DNA of 63,682 nt from contig JADGAU010000002.1 in the NCBI GenBank assembly GCA_015231865.1, positions 1 through 63,682 on the forward strand, written 5' to 3'. The position numbers and the translations under genes are program-made. The notes under the pieces were generated by a model. The model did not search any database. It was not told the DNA's origin and saw only the letters and a list, made by a program, of their open reading frames with translations. This DNA is from Gammaproteobacteria bacterium. Lineage in GTDB: Bacteria; Pseudomonadota; Gammaproteobacteria; GRL18. Of this stretch, positions 47,801-56,487 are shown one piece after another. The stretch's first letter is position 1. The number at the start of each line of letters is the position of its first letter.

Positions 47801-49211
47801 TATCATAGAGTAATTCAACTGTCTGAATATTTTCACCAATTACAGTACCATTCGTTTCTATACCTGCGACGGTAATATCAACAGGTTCTAGCACATCATC
47901 ATTCATGATCAGGGTAAAAAGATGGTCGCCCAGATAGTCTGAATTAGTATAAAAATTGGCTATACCATTGGTCACATCATTACCATTGGTATCATAAACT
48001 CTGGCATTGGAACTGAGCTTATCAAAACGTAATTGCACCTTCTCATCTCGTGCCGGTTCACTTTTTATTTGTAACAACAGGGTATTTACTTTATCACCTG
48101 CCGAGGTGATAACCTCGATCGATGGCGCATCTGTATAGCCTTCAATATCAACTGTTAATGACTGCTCTACTATTGCACCATGTTCATCAACAATGTCATA
48201 GTTAAAAAGCAATTGTCCCCATTCGTCATCGTTTAATTCATCAAAATGGTTCTGATTAATCGTTACGCTATCACCATTTATATTATAACCACCCAGTGTA
48301 AATGACTCAGTAATTCCATCAGCTTTTTTAAAAGCTTTAACCTTAACGTTAGCTATATGCAATATTGCATTATTATCAATATCTGATGCTCCATCGAGAA
48401 GATCAATTGTATAGGGTACAAGCTCTTCATGAGTAATGCTTGTCAATGGAGAAGCAATAGTTGGAGTATCATTGATTCCTGTAATAGTTAGTTTAACTTC
48501 ATCTAAATTACTGAAAGCTGCATGTGAATCCTCAGCCTTCCAGTTGAATGAATAACTTTGTGTTTCTCCAAAAGCTAAACTCTGGTAGTGCTCTATGCTC
48601 GCATCAAGGCTATAGTTACCATCAGCATTAAACGAAAACCCTGGAATATTTGTATTAGAAAAATGATAAGTTAATGTTGTACTATCATCATCACTATCAA
48701 TATCATAGGCAATCAACTGATTGGATAATATTTTATCTTCTAAAATATTCTGGTCTTCTTCATTAATCATTTCAGGTGCTTCATTGGTTCCAGTTACCTC
48801 AATGGTTACTTCTCGAACTACCTGAGTTGAGCTATCTTTGCCATTTTCTACCAGATAGCTAAATGAAAATTCAGCTACTTCATCTTGCGCCAATTTTTCA
48901 AAATCTTCATTGTAAATAGAAAAAGTACCGTCAGAATTAAAAAGTATTTGTGTCTTAGTGGGGTCGATAAGTTCAGAGGTCGTTGACATAAAGACCTCTT
49001 GCTTTCCTTTATATATAGACTTCAATAAAGAGAAAAAATTGACTTTTTCATCACCTTTATTAAAGTCAAACATGCTTGATGGAATAACTTCTGAAAATGT
49101 AATGTCATTTTTATTAAATAAAGGAGTTATTCCGTCTGAATGAAATGGTATAAAAATATTAGGATCTTTTAGGACTTTATGGGTTTGTCCAAGAATTTTT
49201 GCAGTTGCCAT
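44841..49211 (-). CDS. giant VCBS-type surface or secreted protein with helical repeats
   Basis: Predicted protein of 1456 residues from the ATG at 49211 (MATAKILGQ), which has AGGAGA upstream; the frame is open to 49295 but that part is membrane-like and lacks support. Residues about 40-400 are VCBS/cadherin-like modules (VTGTNEAPEM, LTITGINDTPTI, NADGNYSLDA). Residues 584-785 are a block of Ala/Tyr/Asp-rich helical repeats of about 29 residues. The remainder is acidic beta-rich sequence. No signal peptide and no RTX nonapeptides are visible; VCBS proteins are usually exported by type I secretion, but no such genes are adjacent. Substrate or adhesive target unknown. Confidence 0.8.
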   Translation of the reverse strand: MATAKILGQTHKVLKDPNIFIPFHSDGITPLFNKNDITFSEVIPSSMFDFNKGDEKVNFFSLLKSIYKGKQEVFMSTTSELIDPTKTQILFNSDGTFSIYNEDFEKLAQDEVAEFSFSYLVENGKDSSTQVVREVTIEVTGTNEAPEMINEEDQNILEDKILSNQLIAYDIDSDDDSTTLTYHFSNTNIPGFSFNADGNYSLDASIEHYQSLAFGETQSYSFNWKAEDSHAAFSNLDEVKLTITGINDTPTIASPLTSITHEELVPYTIDLLDGASDIDNNAILHIANVKVKAFKKADGITESFTLGGYNINGDSVTINQNHFDELNDDEWGQLLFNYDIVDEHGAIVEQSLTVDIEGYTDAPSIEVITSAGDKVNTLLLQIKSEPARDEKVQLRFDKLSSNARVYDTNGNDVTNGIANFYTNSDYLGDHLFTLIMNDDVLEPVDITVAGIETNGTVIGENIQTVELLYDKNISNTNIAFTNVDQSMWGNFDFGEVSELSIWEDMQDYGLYVDLENLNFQFHEYYPMLGNDFMQWDKQNGWQDTGAEYWRSGEFNVVDINYSSIELNTMIAAYAQDVIDGAKEVFDTTAYVVDAGVQATFNAAQLVYDTAKQTFYNTAYAIDTGAKATFDAAKLVFDTAYQTFLDTRYLVNSTEKAIYDAAHYAFYETATTARDVAHAADFLNVLTDEINAAYELARGVWNTAADAYQAVKDGIYSAAEDIYNAAIATYNTAYNVYEGVKQGIYNAAEAIFDTAQDVYDGAKLVYDTAKAAVEAAAQVVYDGVSAGIDNILSLANTIDVNSEITVDADLFARAGLQLDFILDAGSVDTDVQYKLTSVTEYNQSSDQLAITPSLYNLDDDTLTPFSTVSPNASIYAALLYDVGADLDLYIDGSLAIADYPIFDLGGINFSPTISTTGANYMFEYDENGIPYIAQLDEVKSYQDMMDEYGIEIDLGLPENPGELVILDLDSKDAEAVAVPGLDDLTKGIIEKVEVKIPTVETEAAYVSEQDVINAITNSYSYQLKDLFGVADDPLEQTFGENIDDYYFDEAIDEASDIFEVVNLEQLTSAFENATIELGEKVTNILNTSTAFISEYGSLDEFVSEAELDEIILGVAMGMAENVGNEFLDFIDGQYETGTIIMVDLTNTTSEALFHYNTWDFNTDKLIQGLVEGNLETALYDYQSDIDEDTASLGLYASSGESDPFVSITIDVDAIAAVVISQILKKVATAASAGAASVLEAIPDELLNPFEQKLGLETLLKIAEVPAETVDQITDFLNLEYTYTRVDADVIASADFSQDFTLTVDDMSYIVTMEDETVFSFSASDADNLVIESAAEKFDVDGDGIVEYDLQLVPTAMFSNDTELGLNLGLELDFLAAALEAKIKLPLAELLDSDNPNSLWPTLEVPIDYSFGPLLEIDWAMNGLDIDVYESRFEMDIGTETIEDNKIDVQLVGVQDQV
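46857..47462 (-). repeat. tandem 87-base / 29-residue helical repeats inside the VCBS gene
   Basis: Encodes residues 584-785. The units alternate 14- and 15-residue half repeats with the pattern hydrophobic-Tyr/Phe-Asp-x-Ala near the start, for example TFNAAQLVYDTAKQ, TFDAAKLVFDTAYQ and GIYNAAEAIFDTAQD. Three units, a 27-residue spacer (671-697), then three more diverged units. Confidence 0.8.
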
Positions 49212-49718
49212 AATATATTCTCCTAATAATAAAACATTATGTAGAAGCATACAAAATAGTAATCTAGCAAGCTTTAATAACAATAAGAAAATCAAGAAAA
49301 CATAAATAGCTATCTGCGATTATTATTTAAAAGTAATATTTTCTTATCTATTATTCACAGGGTGTTGGAGTACATATTTCGATAGGGCTCCTAGTTATTT
49401 TTCTTAGTTAAGAATAATAATCAGGTAACCCAGTCATCTAATATTGACAAGATCTGTGGCTTTCTTACTTCATGCAGAGCAAGGAGTAGGCTTTTTCTGA
49501 AAATTTACCAGTTATATATAAGTAATATATCTTTTTATAAAAATATATATACTACATAATGGGTGTAATTGAAAATAAATAGAGGTATTATTGATTATGA
49601 ATAATGTGGTTAGTGATCAGAGGGGCAGTGTAAATTGAAATTAGCTTATCCTAGAATCAGCCTAAAAGACCTTGATAATAAAATCAATTACTCTGACCCC
49701 ATTGGTCTAAGCATAAAA
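49212..49718. other. AT-rich intergenic region with REP-like motif
   Basis: About 500 bases holding the promoter region of the giant gene. No credible gene. The rluA-proximal end contains the second REP-like motif. Confidence 0.5.
49683..49704. repeat. REP-like motif, copy 2
   Basis: Matches 44817-44838 at 21 of 22 bases, in the same orientation. Together the two copies bracket the giant VCBS gene. A weaker related pair lies at 55826-55836 and 55913-55924. Confidence 0.65.
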
Positions 49719-50360
49719 TTAAAAAGGACAGCTTACCTGAAAATCTTTCCATTCATAGCTTCTTGGGTGATGAAAGCCTAAACAACTGGCATGTAGTTCC
49801 AGACGGCTTGATAGTTCCAGGGCAATATCATTGGCATATAAGGTGTCACCCAATATTGGATAACCGATATATTTCATATGTAATCTTAATTGATGTGAAC
49901 GACCGGTTGCGGGTGTTAGATGAATTCTGCTAACTAGATAGTTTTTATGGCTATGTTTATCTTTTATTGGTTCTATTTTTATACTTTTCCATTGTGTTAA
50001 AGCGTATTTTCCTTCAATAAAATCAATTTTCTGTAATGGTCGATTGGGCCAGTCAACTATCATAGGCACTTCAATTTGCCCTTGTCCTTTTAATGAACCT
50101 AAGACTCGACAAAGATATTCTTTCTTAACCAGTCTTTCCATAAATTGTTTATTTAAAACTCTTAATGCCGTTTTATTTTTAGCAAATACCATCAAGCCAG
50201 AAGTTTTCCAGTCCAGGCGGTGGCAGACATGAATTTCTCCAAATTGTTGATGTAGGCGGTAGGAGACCGAATCAAGTTTATCAGGACCTTTGCCAGGAAC
50301 AGAAAGAAGCATTGTCGGTTTGTTTACAACAACAATATCCTGATCGTCATAAAGGATCAT
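49719..50360 (-). CDS. rluA: RluA-family pseudouridine synthase
   Basis: Pseudouridine synthase of 213 residues, the short RluA type without an S4 domain. The catalytic Asp is D50 in CHRLDWKTSG. The N-terminal LLSVPGKG and C-terminal RIHLTPATGRSHQLRLHM are typical of RluA, which modifies 23S rRNA U746 and tRNA U32. It follows truD on the same strand with a four-base gap; both are pseudouridine synthases. Confidence 0.92.
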   Translation of the reverse strand: MILYDDQDIVVVNKPTMLLSVPGKGPDKLDSVSYRLHQQFGEIHVCHRLDWKTSGLMVFAKNKTALRVLNKQFMERLVKKEYLCRVLGSLKGQGQIEVPMIVDWPNRPLQKIDFIEGKYALTQWKSIKIEPIKDKHSHKNYLVSRIHLTPATGRSHQLRLHMKYIGYPILGDTLYANDIALELSSRLELHASCLGFHHPRSYEWKDFQVSCPF

Positions 50361-50364
50361 AAAT

Positions 50365-51426
50365 TTACTCTCTATTAGGTTGTTGTAAGTAAAACATCTC
50401 TCTTAGTAACATAGTCGCATATGAACCACTGGGTAACAAAAATTCAAGTTGATAAGTTTGCTTACTTTCAATATATTGACTTTTTAATTCTTTAGGTATT
50501 ACTCGTATTGCCCGACGATCTTGTTTTAATCCTTTATCAATTAAATGTTTCGCCCAAAATGAAGCTTGTTCTGCTTGAGCTAATTCAAAGGTCTTTAATT
50601 CACTTGCTGATGCAGGCTCACCTTGTCCCCAAAGACATAGGCTGGGATGTATGTCGCCTTGTAAGAAGCGGTGTCTAATTTCATCAGTAATTTTCTCAGC
50701 TGTAAAAAATGAACGGTTACCATCAAGTAACATGACTTCTCCGTTAATAAGCTGGTTAAAGCCAAACTGTTCTATTCTTGACGATAAAAAAGTATTAAAA
50801 AGCATAGAACGTGCAGCAGATAAGTAGAGTGATTTTTTGCTTTTTTGTTTTACTTTATACTGGCCATTAAACCACTTTCTTGCTTTGACAATATTTTGTT
50901 CGTCAATGCCAAAACGTTGTTCGCCAAAATAATTAGCAAAGCCGTTTGATTGTATTTGAGATTGTATTTTTTCGACGGTATCAAGGTGCTCTGGCGAAAC
51001 ATTTTTTAAACGAATTATAAAGTGGTTTGAATCAATAGTACCAATCTTTAACTTTCGAGGATGATAACAGTGTTCGATAATTTCAATATTGTCGACATTG
51101 AACTTATCCCAATCCGGTTCGGTGATGCCTTCTAAATTGACACTAAACCATTGTGTGGTGATGGCATGTCTATCTTTTAATCCTGCATAGCCAATGGATT
51201 TTTCAGGTACCTGACAGAATTTAGCAAGCTCCTTGATAACCCATTGGGTATTAGTGGATTTTTTTTGAATTTTTAAAAAGGCATGAGTGCCACGGTTTTC
51301 AGGCTCAAAACTTATGTTTTCAGTTACAATGAAATCATTGGCAGATTGTTTAAATAATACGCTTGGCCTAGGACCGTTATAGGCCGTGTTAAGATTATTA
51401 ATGTCGAAATTACCAGAAGTATTCAT
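50365..51426 (-). CDS. truD: tRNA pseudouridine(13) synthase
   Basis: TruD (353 aa), which makes pseudouridine at tRNA position 13. The signature GYAGLKDRHAITTQWFSV contains the catalytic D85. The TRUD insertion domain and the closing FLLPSGSYATMLLREMF are present. Ten bases upstream of the ATG lie five exact copies of a heptamer, which replace a normal ribosome binding site region. Confidence 0.95.
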   Translation of the reverse strand: MNTSGNFDINNLNTAYNGPRPSVLFKQSANDFIVTENISFEPENRGTHAFLKIQKKSTNTQWVIKELAKFCQVPEKSIGYAGLKDRHAITTQWFSVNLEGITEPDWDKFNVDNIEIIEHCYHPRKLKIGTIDSNHFIIRLKNVSPEHLDTVEKIQSQIQSNGFANYFGEQRFGIDEQNIVKARKWFNGQYKVKQKSKKSLYLSAARSMLFNTFLSSRIEQFGFNQLINGEVMLLDGNRSFFTAEKITDEIRHRFLQGDIHPSLCLWGQGEPASASELKTFELAQAEQASFWAKHLIDKGLKQDRRAIRVIPKELKSQYIESKQTYQLEFLLPSGSYATMLLREMFYLQQPNRE

Positions 51427-51435
51427 ACTTATTTA

Positions 51436-51473
51436 CTAATCCCTAATCCCTAATCCCTAATCCCTAATCCCTA
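51436..51473. repeat. telomere-like heptamer array, five copies
   Basis: CTAATCC repeated five times without error (51436-51470) plus three bases, read as GGATTAG toward truD on the minus strand. It ends nine bases before the truD start codon. Short perfect arrays of this kind can change copy number by slippage. Confidence 0.9.
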
Positions 51474-51488
51474 GCCACTGTCTTCTGT

Positions 51489-51887
51489 TTATTGATTTCT
51501 CATATGCATTGCTGTTTGCAAAAAAGATTGTTCAAGAAATTCTCTTAAACGCCCATTTATTTCCATTTTATCCATGGCTTGTTGCATACATTTAACCCAT
51601 TGCCCGGCCTCTAGATCACCTATTTTAAAAGGCATATGCCGTCTGCGCAACCTGGGATGTCCATACTTTTCAATATAAAGATTGGGCCCACCAAGCCAGC
51701 CGGAAAGAAATAAAAATAACTTTTCTCGAGAGGCTTTCAATGACTTGGCATGTAATTGGCGCAATTGAGAAAAGTCACTATTGTCATCCATAATATCATA
51801 AAAATGGTCAACTAATTGTTGAACCTTTTCTTCCCCACCGATTAATTCATAAGCGGTTTTTTCAATTATGTTGTCTTTATTTTCCAT
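51489..51887 (-). CDS. group II truncated haemoglobin
   Basis: Truncated globin of 132 residues. The start YELIGGEEKVQQLVDHFY, the FLSGWLGGPNLYIEKYGHPRLRRRHMPF stretch (written here only by its key parts: GWLGGP and HPRLRRRH, with the proximal haem His) and the C-terminal QWVKCMQQAMD are typical of group II (TrbO/YjbI-like) globins. Likely roles are oxygen or NO chemistry. It sits between truD and the Nif3-like gene. Confidence 0.93.
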   Translation of the reverse strand: MENKDNIIEKTAYELIGGEEKVQQLVDHFYDIMDDNSDFSQLRQLHAKSLKASREKLFLFLSGWLGGPNLYIEKYGHPRLRRRHMPFKIGDLEAGQWVKCMQQAMDKMEINGRLREFLEQSFLQTAMHMRNQ

Positions 51888-51938
51888 AGCTATAATAATG
51901 TTTTAACACTTAATAAACTGCCCACTGCCCACTATTCT

Positions 51939-52685
51939 TTATACCGGATTATCAATATCTACAAACTGATGCTGCAAATCAAATTTAAGCGCTAAATGCT
52001 GCCCTAATGCATCTGCACCAAAGCGTTCTGTTGCATGATGTCCGGCTGAATAATAATGAATATTATTTTCTCTGGCAATATGAACAATTGATTCCGATAT
52101 TTCACCACTGATATAGGCATCAACACCTTGCAAAATTGCATCGTCAATAAAGTTATGGGCGGCGCCGGTACAAAGGCCGATGGTTCTGATTTCTTTAGTT
52201 GCAGAAATATGCATTGCGGGACGCTTTAATGTATCCGTTAGTAGTTTATTTAGTTGTTCACCGGAAGTAGTCTCAATTGTACCTTTTAAAGCCAGTTGAT
52301 TGGGCCCAAATTTACCGTCAATAATAATACCTAATGCCTTAGCTAATAAAGCATTGTTGCCAACTTCCGGATGTGCATCTAATGGCAAGTGATAGGCAAT
52401 GAGGTTGATATTATGTTTGATCAGTTTTTGGATACGCTGATATTTGATACCGGTAATGCTTGGATTTTCATTTTTCCAGAAGTAGCCATGATGCACCAAA
52501 ATAGCATCAGCATTAGCTTCTATGGCCCGGTCAATCAGAGCCTGTGAGGCGGTAACGCCCGAGACAATTGATTTTATGCTTTCCTTACCCTGCACTTGCA
52601 GGCCATTAGGGCAGTAATCGCTGAAATTAAAAACTTCAAGATAATTATCGCAATATTGAATCAGTTCATTGGTGTTAATTGACAT
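51939..52685 (-). CDS. Nif3-like dinuclear metal protein (YbgI family)
   Basis: Member of the Nif3/YbgI family (248 aa), ring-forming proteins with a dinuclear metal site and, in some, GTP cyclohydrolase-I-like annotation that is doubtful. Metal-binding motifs are VHHGYFW, AYHLPLDAHPEVGNN and the C-terminal SAGHHATERFG. The start is ATG at 52685. Precise reaction not known. Confidence 0.9.
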   Translation of the reverse strand: MSINTNELIQYCDNYLEVFNFSDYCPNGLQVQGKESIKSIVSGVTASQALIDRAIEANADAILVHHGYFWKNENPSITGIKYQRIQKLIKHNINLIAYHLPLDAHPEVGNNALLAKALGIIIDGKFGPNQLALKGTIETTSGEQLNKLLTDTLKRPAMHISATKEIRTIGLCTGAAHNFIDDAILQGVDAYISGEISESIVHIARENNIHYYSAGHHATERFGADALGQHLALKFDLQHQFVDIDNPV

Positions 52686-52696
52686 ATTAACAGCCT

Positions 52697-55171
52697 CTAA
52701 TCATTTTTATCATATTTGTGTTGTTCCTGATGTTTAGTCAAAGAATAATTTTCCAGGCTTTGGATAATACAATCATTAATTGAATCTGGTGTATAAGTAC
52801 CGTCTTTTGACAGTTTCCCCATGTTTCTGCCCATCAAGATACTTAAAGCTTGTTCAACATGTGAAACAGCATAAATTGTAAATAAATCATTTTCACAGGC
52901 TTCAACGACACTATTATTGAGCATTAAATTATCAACATTAGACTGAGGAATAATAACACCATGCTGACCATTTAGACCTCTCGCCTGACAAATCGAAAAG
53001 AAACCTTCAATTTTTTCATTGACACCACCAATTGCCTGTACTTCACCAAGCTGATTAATGGAACCGGTAACCGCTAAAGATTGTTTTATTGGGAGTTCCG
53101 AAATCGCAGATAATAAGGCCGCTAATTCAGCAATGGATGCACTATCACCATCAACCATGCCATAGTTTTGCTCAAAAGTAAGCGTGGCATCTAATGATAA
53201 GGATGATTTTTTAGCATAAACATGGGTCAGGTAGGCAGTTAAAATCATCACACCTTTACTGTGCAGATCTCCGCCTAAATCAACTTCACGCTCAATATCA
53301 ACAATACCGCCATCTCCCAACCTCACTGTTGCCGTTATTCTGGAGGGTTGACCAAATGAAAACTCAGCAATTTGTAACACAGAAAGTCCATTTACCTGGC
53401 CGACTTTTTCCTGCTCGGTATCAATTAAAATAATATTGTTTAAGATATCTTCATAAATCTTTTCACGATATTGATCATCTCGATACATTCTGGCATCTAA
53501 AGCCTTTTGTATATCTTCAGGGCGAATTAAGGTACCTTTTTTAGCTTTGCGTAATTGGTAATAATATTCAGACTCTAAAATTAAGTCACGTAAATCGCCT
53601 ATGTGCAATGAAATATGTTGATTGCTATCAACCATGCGAGAAGCATGTTCAATAATTCGTTCAACCGCTTTGATAGATAATGGTGTGGTTCCTTCTTCTC
53701 TTTGAATACCTACAACCAGTTTGGCATAGTTGAGTACATTTTCATCATCGCGTTCAAATTCTTCAGAGAAATCAACATTGACCTTAAAGAGTTTATTAAA
53801 TTCAGGATCATTATTTTTTAGTAAATGATAAATATTACGATCACCGATTAGGATAATTTTAGTGGTTAAAGGAATGGCCTGAGGTTCCAGAGTTAAATAA
53901 CGCGAGAAGCCATGTAATTCATCCAAAGGTTCAATATTTAATTGACTGGCTTTTAATGCACGTTTAAGACCATCCCAGGCATAAGGATTGATGAGTAATT
54001 TTTCAGCATCCAATAATAAATAACCATGATTAGCCCTATGAAGTGCGCCTGGTTTTATTAAGGTAAACGCCGTTAATAAATTACCTAAGCCCAGGGTGTT
54101 ATCGGTATTATCTTCTTTTTCCTTTGGGTTATATGTGGCAAGATATTCAATTCGCCCCAATAGATTTGAATAGGTCGGATTATCTTCAAAAATAATCGGT
54201 GCGCCTTCGGTAGTCGAGTGGTCAACAAGCACATTAACCAAATAACGATGAAAATTAGCAGTTTTAGAAATATGTTTGCGTTTTTCTCTACTACTTTCTG
54301 AAGTAATATCTTCTTCATAAAATTCATCAAGATGATTAATAATATCTTCTTTGACTTCATCTAAAAATCCGGTCACCGATTCAATTGACTTAAAGTCTTC
54401 ATATAACTCTGCCATAGCCTGTGTGACTAATTGTGTCGCAATGCTTTTATCAAGACCATCCAGTGCTTCGTGTCCTTTTTGTTCTAATAGCGGAATTCGG
54501 CCTAGTAATTCATGCAGTTTATCCTGATACTGTTCTATTAATTTGTTTCTTTTTTCCTGTTCATCTTCGGGTAATTGTTTAAATTCCTGAAGATCAACAA
54601 TTTGTCCTTTAACTAATGCTGATAAGGTATAACCACTCGGCGTTCTGATTACCGCAATATCCTTTTCTTTCGCTTCCTTAATTAAATCCCTAAGTTGCTT
54701 TTCACTGGTTTCATTGATTTCGCGATCAATTTCCTGAACTTTTTCTACATATTCATCACTTTGAAAAGCGGCTGAAATTAACTCAGAAATTAATTTAAGT
54801 AACTTCTCCATGGATTCGCTTAAAGATTTTGCTCTTCCAGCGGGTAATTGCAAAAACTTAGGATGTTGAGGGTATTCAAAGTTATTGATATAGCACCAGT
54901 CATAGGCAGACTGGCCATGGCTATATTGTTTTTTTAACAGATTTTTAATCAGAGCTGTTTTACCTATGCCCTCAGAACCCAGAACGAAAAGGTTATATCC
55001 TTTGTGTGGAATTTTAAGACCAAAATCAATGGCTTTAAGGGCTCGGTCCTGTCCAATGACTTCTTCAAGTGCATCTAATTGCGTTGTTTTAGATATATTT
55101 AATTTACATTTTTTGTACAGTTGCGTTGGTTTTAACTGACATTTTTTTTCGATAGTTTTTAGTTTATTCAT
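52697..55171 (-). CDS. Lon-family AAA+ protease (LonB/YcbZ-like)
   Basis: ATP-dependent protease of 824 residues with the substrate domain and AAA module arranged as in YcbZ-like Lon proteins rather than classical LonA. Walker A is VLGSEGIGKTALIK near residue 65, and the helical linker spans about 110-290. The C-terminal Lon catalytic dyad is the Ser in GMVDGDSASIAEL and the Lys in GGVNEKIEGFF. Its substrates are unknown. It begins a minus-strand group with the Nif3-like protein 11 bases downstream. Confidence 0.92.
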   Translation of the reverse strand: MNKLKTIEKKCQLKPTQLYKKCKLNISKTTQLDALEEVIGQDRALKAIDFGLKIPHKGYNLFVLGSEGIGKTALIKNLLKKQYSHGQSAYDWCYINNFEYPQHPKFLQLPAGRAKSLSESMEKLLKLISELISAAFQSDEYVEKVQEIDREINETSEKQLRDLIKEAKEKDIAVIRTPSGYTLSALVKGQIVDLQEFKQLPEDEQEKRNKLIEQYQDKLHELLGRIPLLEQKGHEALDGLDKSIATQLVTQAMAELYEDFKSIESVTGFLDEVKEDIINHLDEFYEEDITSESSREKRKHISKTANFHRYLVNVLVDHSTTEGAPIIFEDNPTYSNLLGRIEYLATYNPKEKEDNTDNTLGLGNLLTAFTLIKPGALHRANHGYLLLDAEKLLINPYAWDGLKRALKASQLNIEPLDELHGFSRYLTLEPQAIPLTTKIILIGDRNIYHLLKNNDPEFNKLFKVNVDFSEEFERDDENVLNYAKLVVGIQREEGTTPLSIKAVERIIEHASRMVDSNQHISLHIGDLRDLILESEYYYQLRKAKKGTLIRPEDIQKALDARMYRDDQYREKIYEDILNNIILIDTEQEKVGQVNGLSVLQIAEFSFGQPSRITATVRLGDGGIVDIEREVDLGGDLHSKGVMILTAYLTHVYAKKSSLSLDATLTFEQNYGMVDGDSASIAELAALLSAISELPIKQSLAVTGSINQLGEVQAIGGVNEKIEGFFSICQARGLNGQHGVIIPQSNVDNLMLNNSVVEACENDLFTIYAVSHVEQALSILMGRNMGKLSKDGTYTPDSINDCIIQSLENYSLTKHQEQHKYDKND

Positions 55172-55366
55172 AGGATCCGAGCTTTAATTAACGTCGTTTT
55201 GATTACAGCGATAAGATATTGAATATATGAAAATTAATTTTCATATATTCATGACTATTTAGATTCACCTTTTTGATAAATACCATTATAATCTAGCCAG
55301 AAAGTATAGCAAATTTGGTAATTGAACAACATCATTGCTTTGTAACTATTTAATTAAGAGAGAGAT

Positions 55367-55783
55367 ATGACTAAAAAATTAACGCGTCAGGAACTTGAGC
55401 AATGGGCAAGGACATTGGATGAAGAGAATGCGCCTTATTCATCACAAATTCAGGCAGAAAATTCTTTCTTTGTTAATCAGTTAACAACAAGGCCGGGAGA
55501 TACCTACGAAGATATTCGAACTGAAGCAGAAAAAGATTTTACAGAAAAAAAAGTTGAAGCAAAAAAATGGAAAAATGCCAGCTGGGGTAGTTTGGGTGTT
55601 GGTATCGGAGTTAACCTGGTTACCGGTGGCGCTGTTGGCCTTGCTGCCTTAGTAGGAGGTTTTGCAGGCATGTTATACAGTAGCTCACGGGCATCGAAAG
55701 ATGAAATACAAGGGCATGAAGGTGAACACTTTGTCGTACAGCTGGATGATGTGGCTAAGGATCTTGAGAAGAAAACTTCTTAG
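55367..55783 (+). CDS. small protein with glycine-zipper membrane segment
   Basis: Protein of 138 residues: an acidic helical N terminus, then a Gly-rich hydrophobic stretch (about 76-106; GSLGVGIGVNLVTGGAVGLAAL) compatible with a glycine-zipper membrane hairpin, and an acidic tail. I do not recognise the family and there is no signal peptide. GAGAGAG lies before the ATG. It is alone on the plus strand between the Lon-like and lspA genes. Confidence 0.65.
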   Translation: MTKKLTRQELEQWARTLDEENAPYSSQIQAENSFFVNQLTTRPGDTYEDIRTEAEKDFTEKKVEAKKWKNASWGSLGVGIGVNLVTGGAVGLAALVGGFAGMLYSSSRASKDEIQGHEGEHFVVQLDDVAKDLEKKTS

Positions 55784-55825
55784 AATAAATACTTTAACTA
55801 TTTATTAATAGATGAGTATTAGCAA

Positions 55826-55924
55826 GGGTCGGAGTCAAAGATAGACGGTATTTATAATTAATTCATCATTATTTTTAAATATTGAATTTTAAATTTACTT
55901 TAAGCTTAAATCGACTCTAACCCC
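55826..55924. repeat. inverted pair of REP-like motifs
   Basis: GGGTCGGAGTC (55826-55836) and GACTCTAACCC (55913-55923) are reverse complements apart from two positions, and share the core GACTC/CTCTGACCCC pattern of the motifs at 44.8 and 49.7 kb. They lie between two convergent genes. Confidence 0.5.
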
Positions 55925-55935
55925 CTAACTAAAAC

Positions 55936-56448
55936 TCAGGCTGATTTAACTTCTTCAGGCTTAGAAAACGTATCAATGATAAGTAAAACCGCGCCTATAA
56001 AAATAGCAGAATCGGCAATATTAAAAGCCGGCCAGTGTTGTTCTTTATCATTAAATACAATAAAGACATCCAGAAAATCAACCACATAACCCAGAGTAAC
56101 TCTATCCCATAAGTTGCCAATGGCGCCACCTAAAACAAAGGCTAATGCAATCGCTAAAAGTTTTTCATCCGCTTTTAAACGCATGATCCAGATCAATAAA
56201 ACCAGGCTCATAACACTGGAAATAATGGTAAAAAACCATCGTTGCCAACCGGGTTGATCGGCAAGGAAGCTAAATGCAGCACCATAGTTATGTAATAGTG
56301 TAAAATTAAAAAAACCATCAATCAAAGGAATCGATTGATATAGCTGCATACTGGAACTAATTAAACTTTTTGACCATAGATCAAGCACAATAACGATAAT
56401 TGTCAATAATAGCCATTTCATCATTGGAAAACGAGTCTGAGAATCCAT
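55936..56448 (-). CDS. lspA: lipoprotein signal peptidase (signal peptidase II)
   Basis: Inner-membrane aspartic peptidase (170 aa) that removes signal peptides from prolipoproteins, including the LpoB-like lipoproteins in this window. Four transmembrane helices. The catalytic aspartates are in GYVVDFLDVF and FNIADSAIF, with GGAIGNLWDR preceding. It lies 39 bases downstream of ileS, the standard order. Confidence 0.96.
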   Translation of the reverse strand: MDSQTRFPMMKWLLLTIIVIVLDLWSKSLISSSMQLYQSIPLIDGFFNFTLLHNYGAAFSFLADQPGWQRWFFTIISSVMSLVLLIWIMRLKADEKLLAIALAFVLGGAIGNLWDRVTLGYVVDFLDVFIVFNDKEQHWPAFNIADSAIFIGAVLLIIDTFSKPEEVKSA

Positions 56449-56487
56449 AGATTAAGGCTCTAATTAACAGAAGTGTCATTGAATAAT

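Noticed and set aside
49212-49295. Hydrophobic N-terminal extension of the giant VCBS protein as a signal peptide
   Set aside because: It has no ribosome binding site, while the internal ATG at 49211 has AGGAGA; the extension reads as AT-rich leader.
51436-51473. CRISPR array or true telomere
   Set aside because: Unit is only seven bases with no spacers, and it lies between ordinary bacterial genes, so it is a simple tandem repeat.
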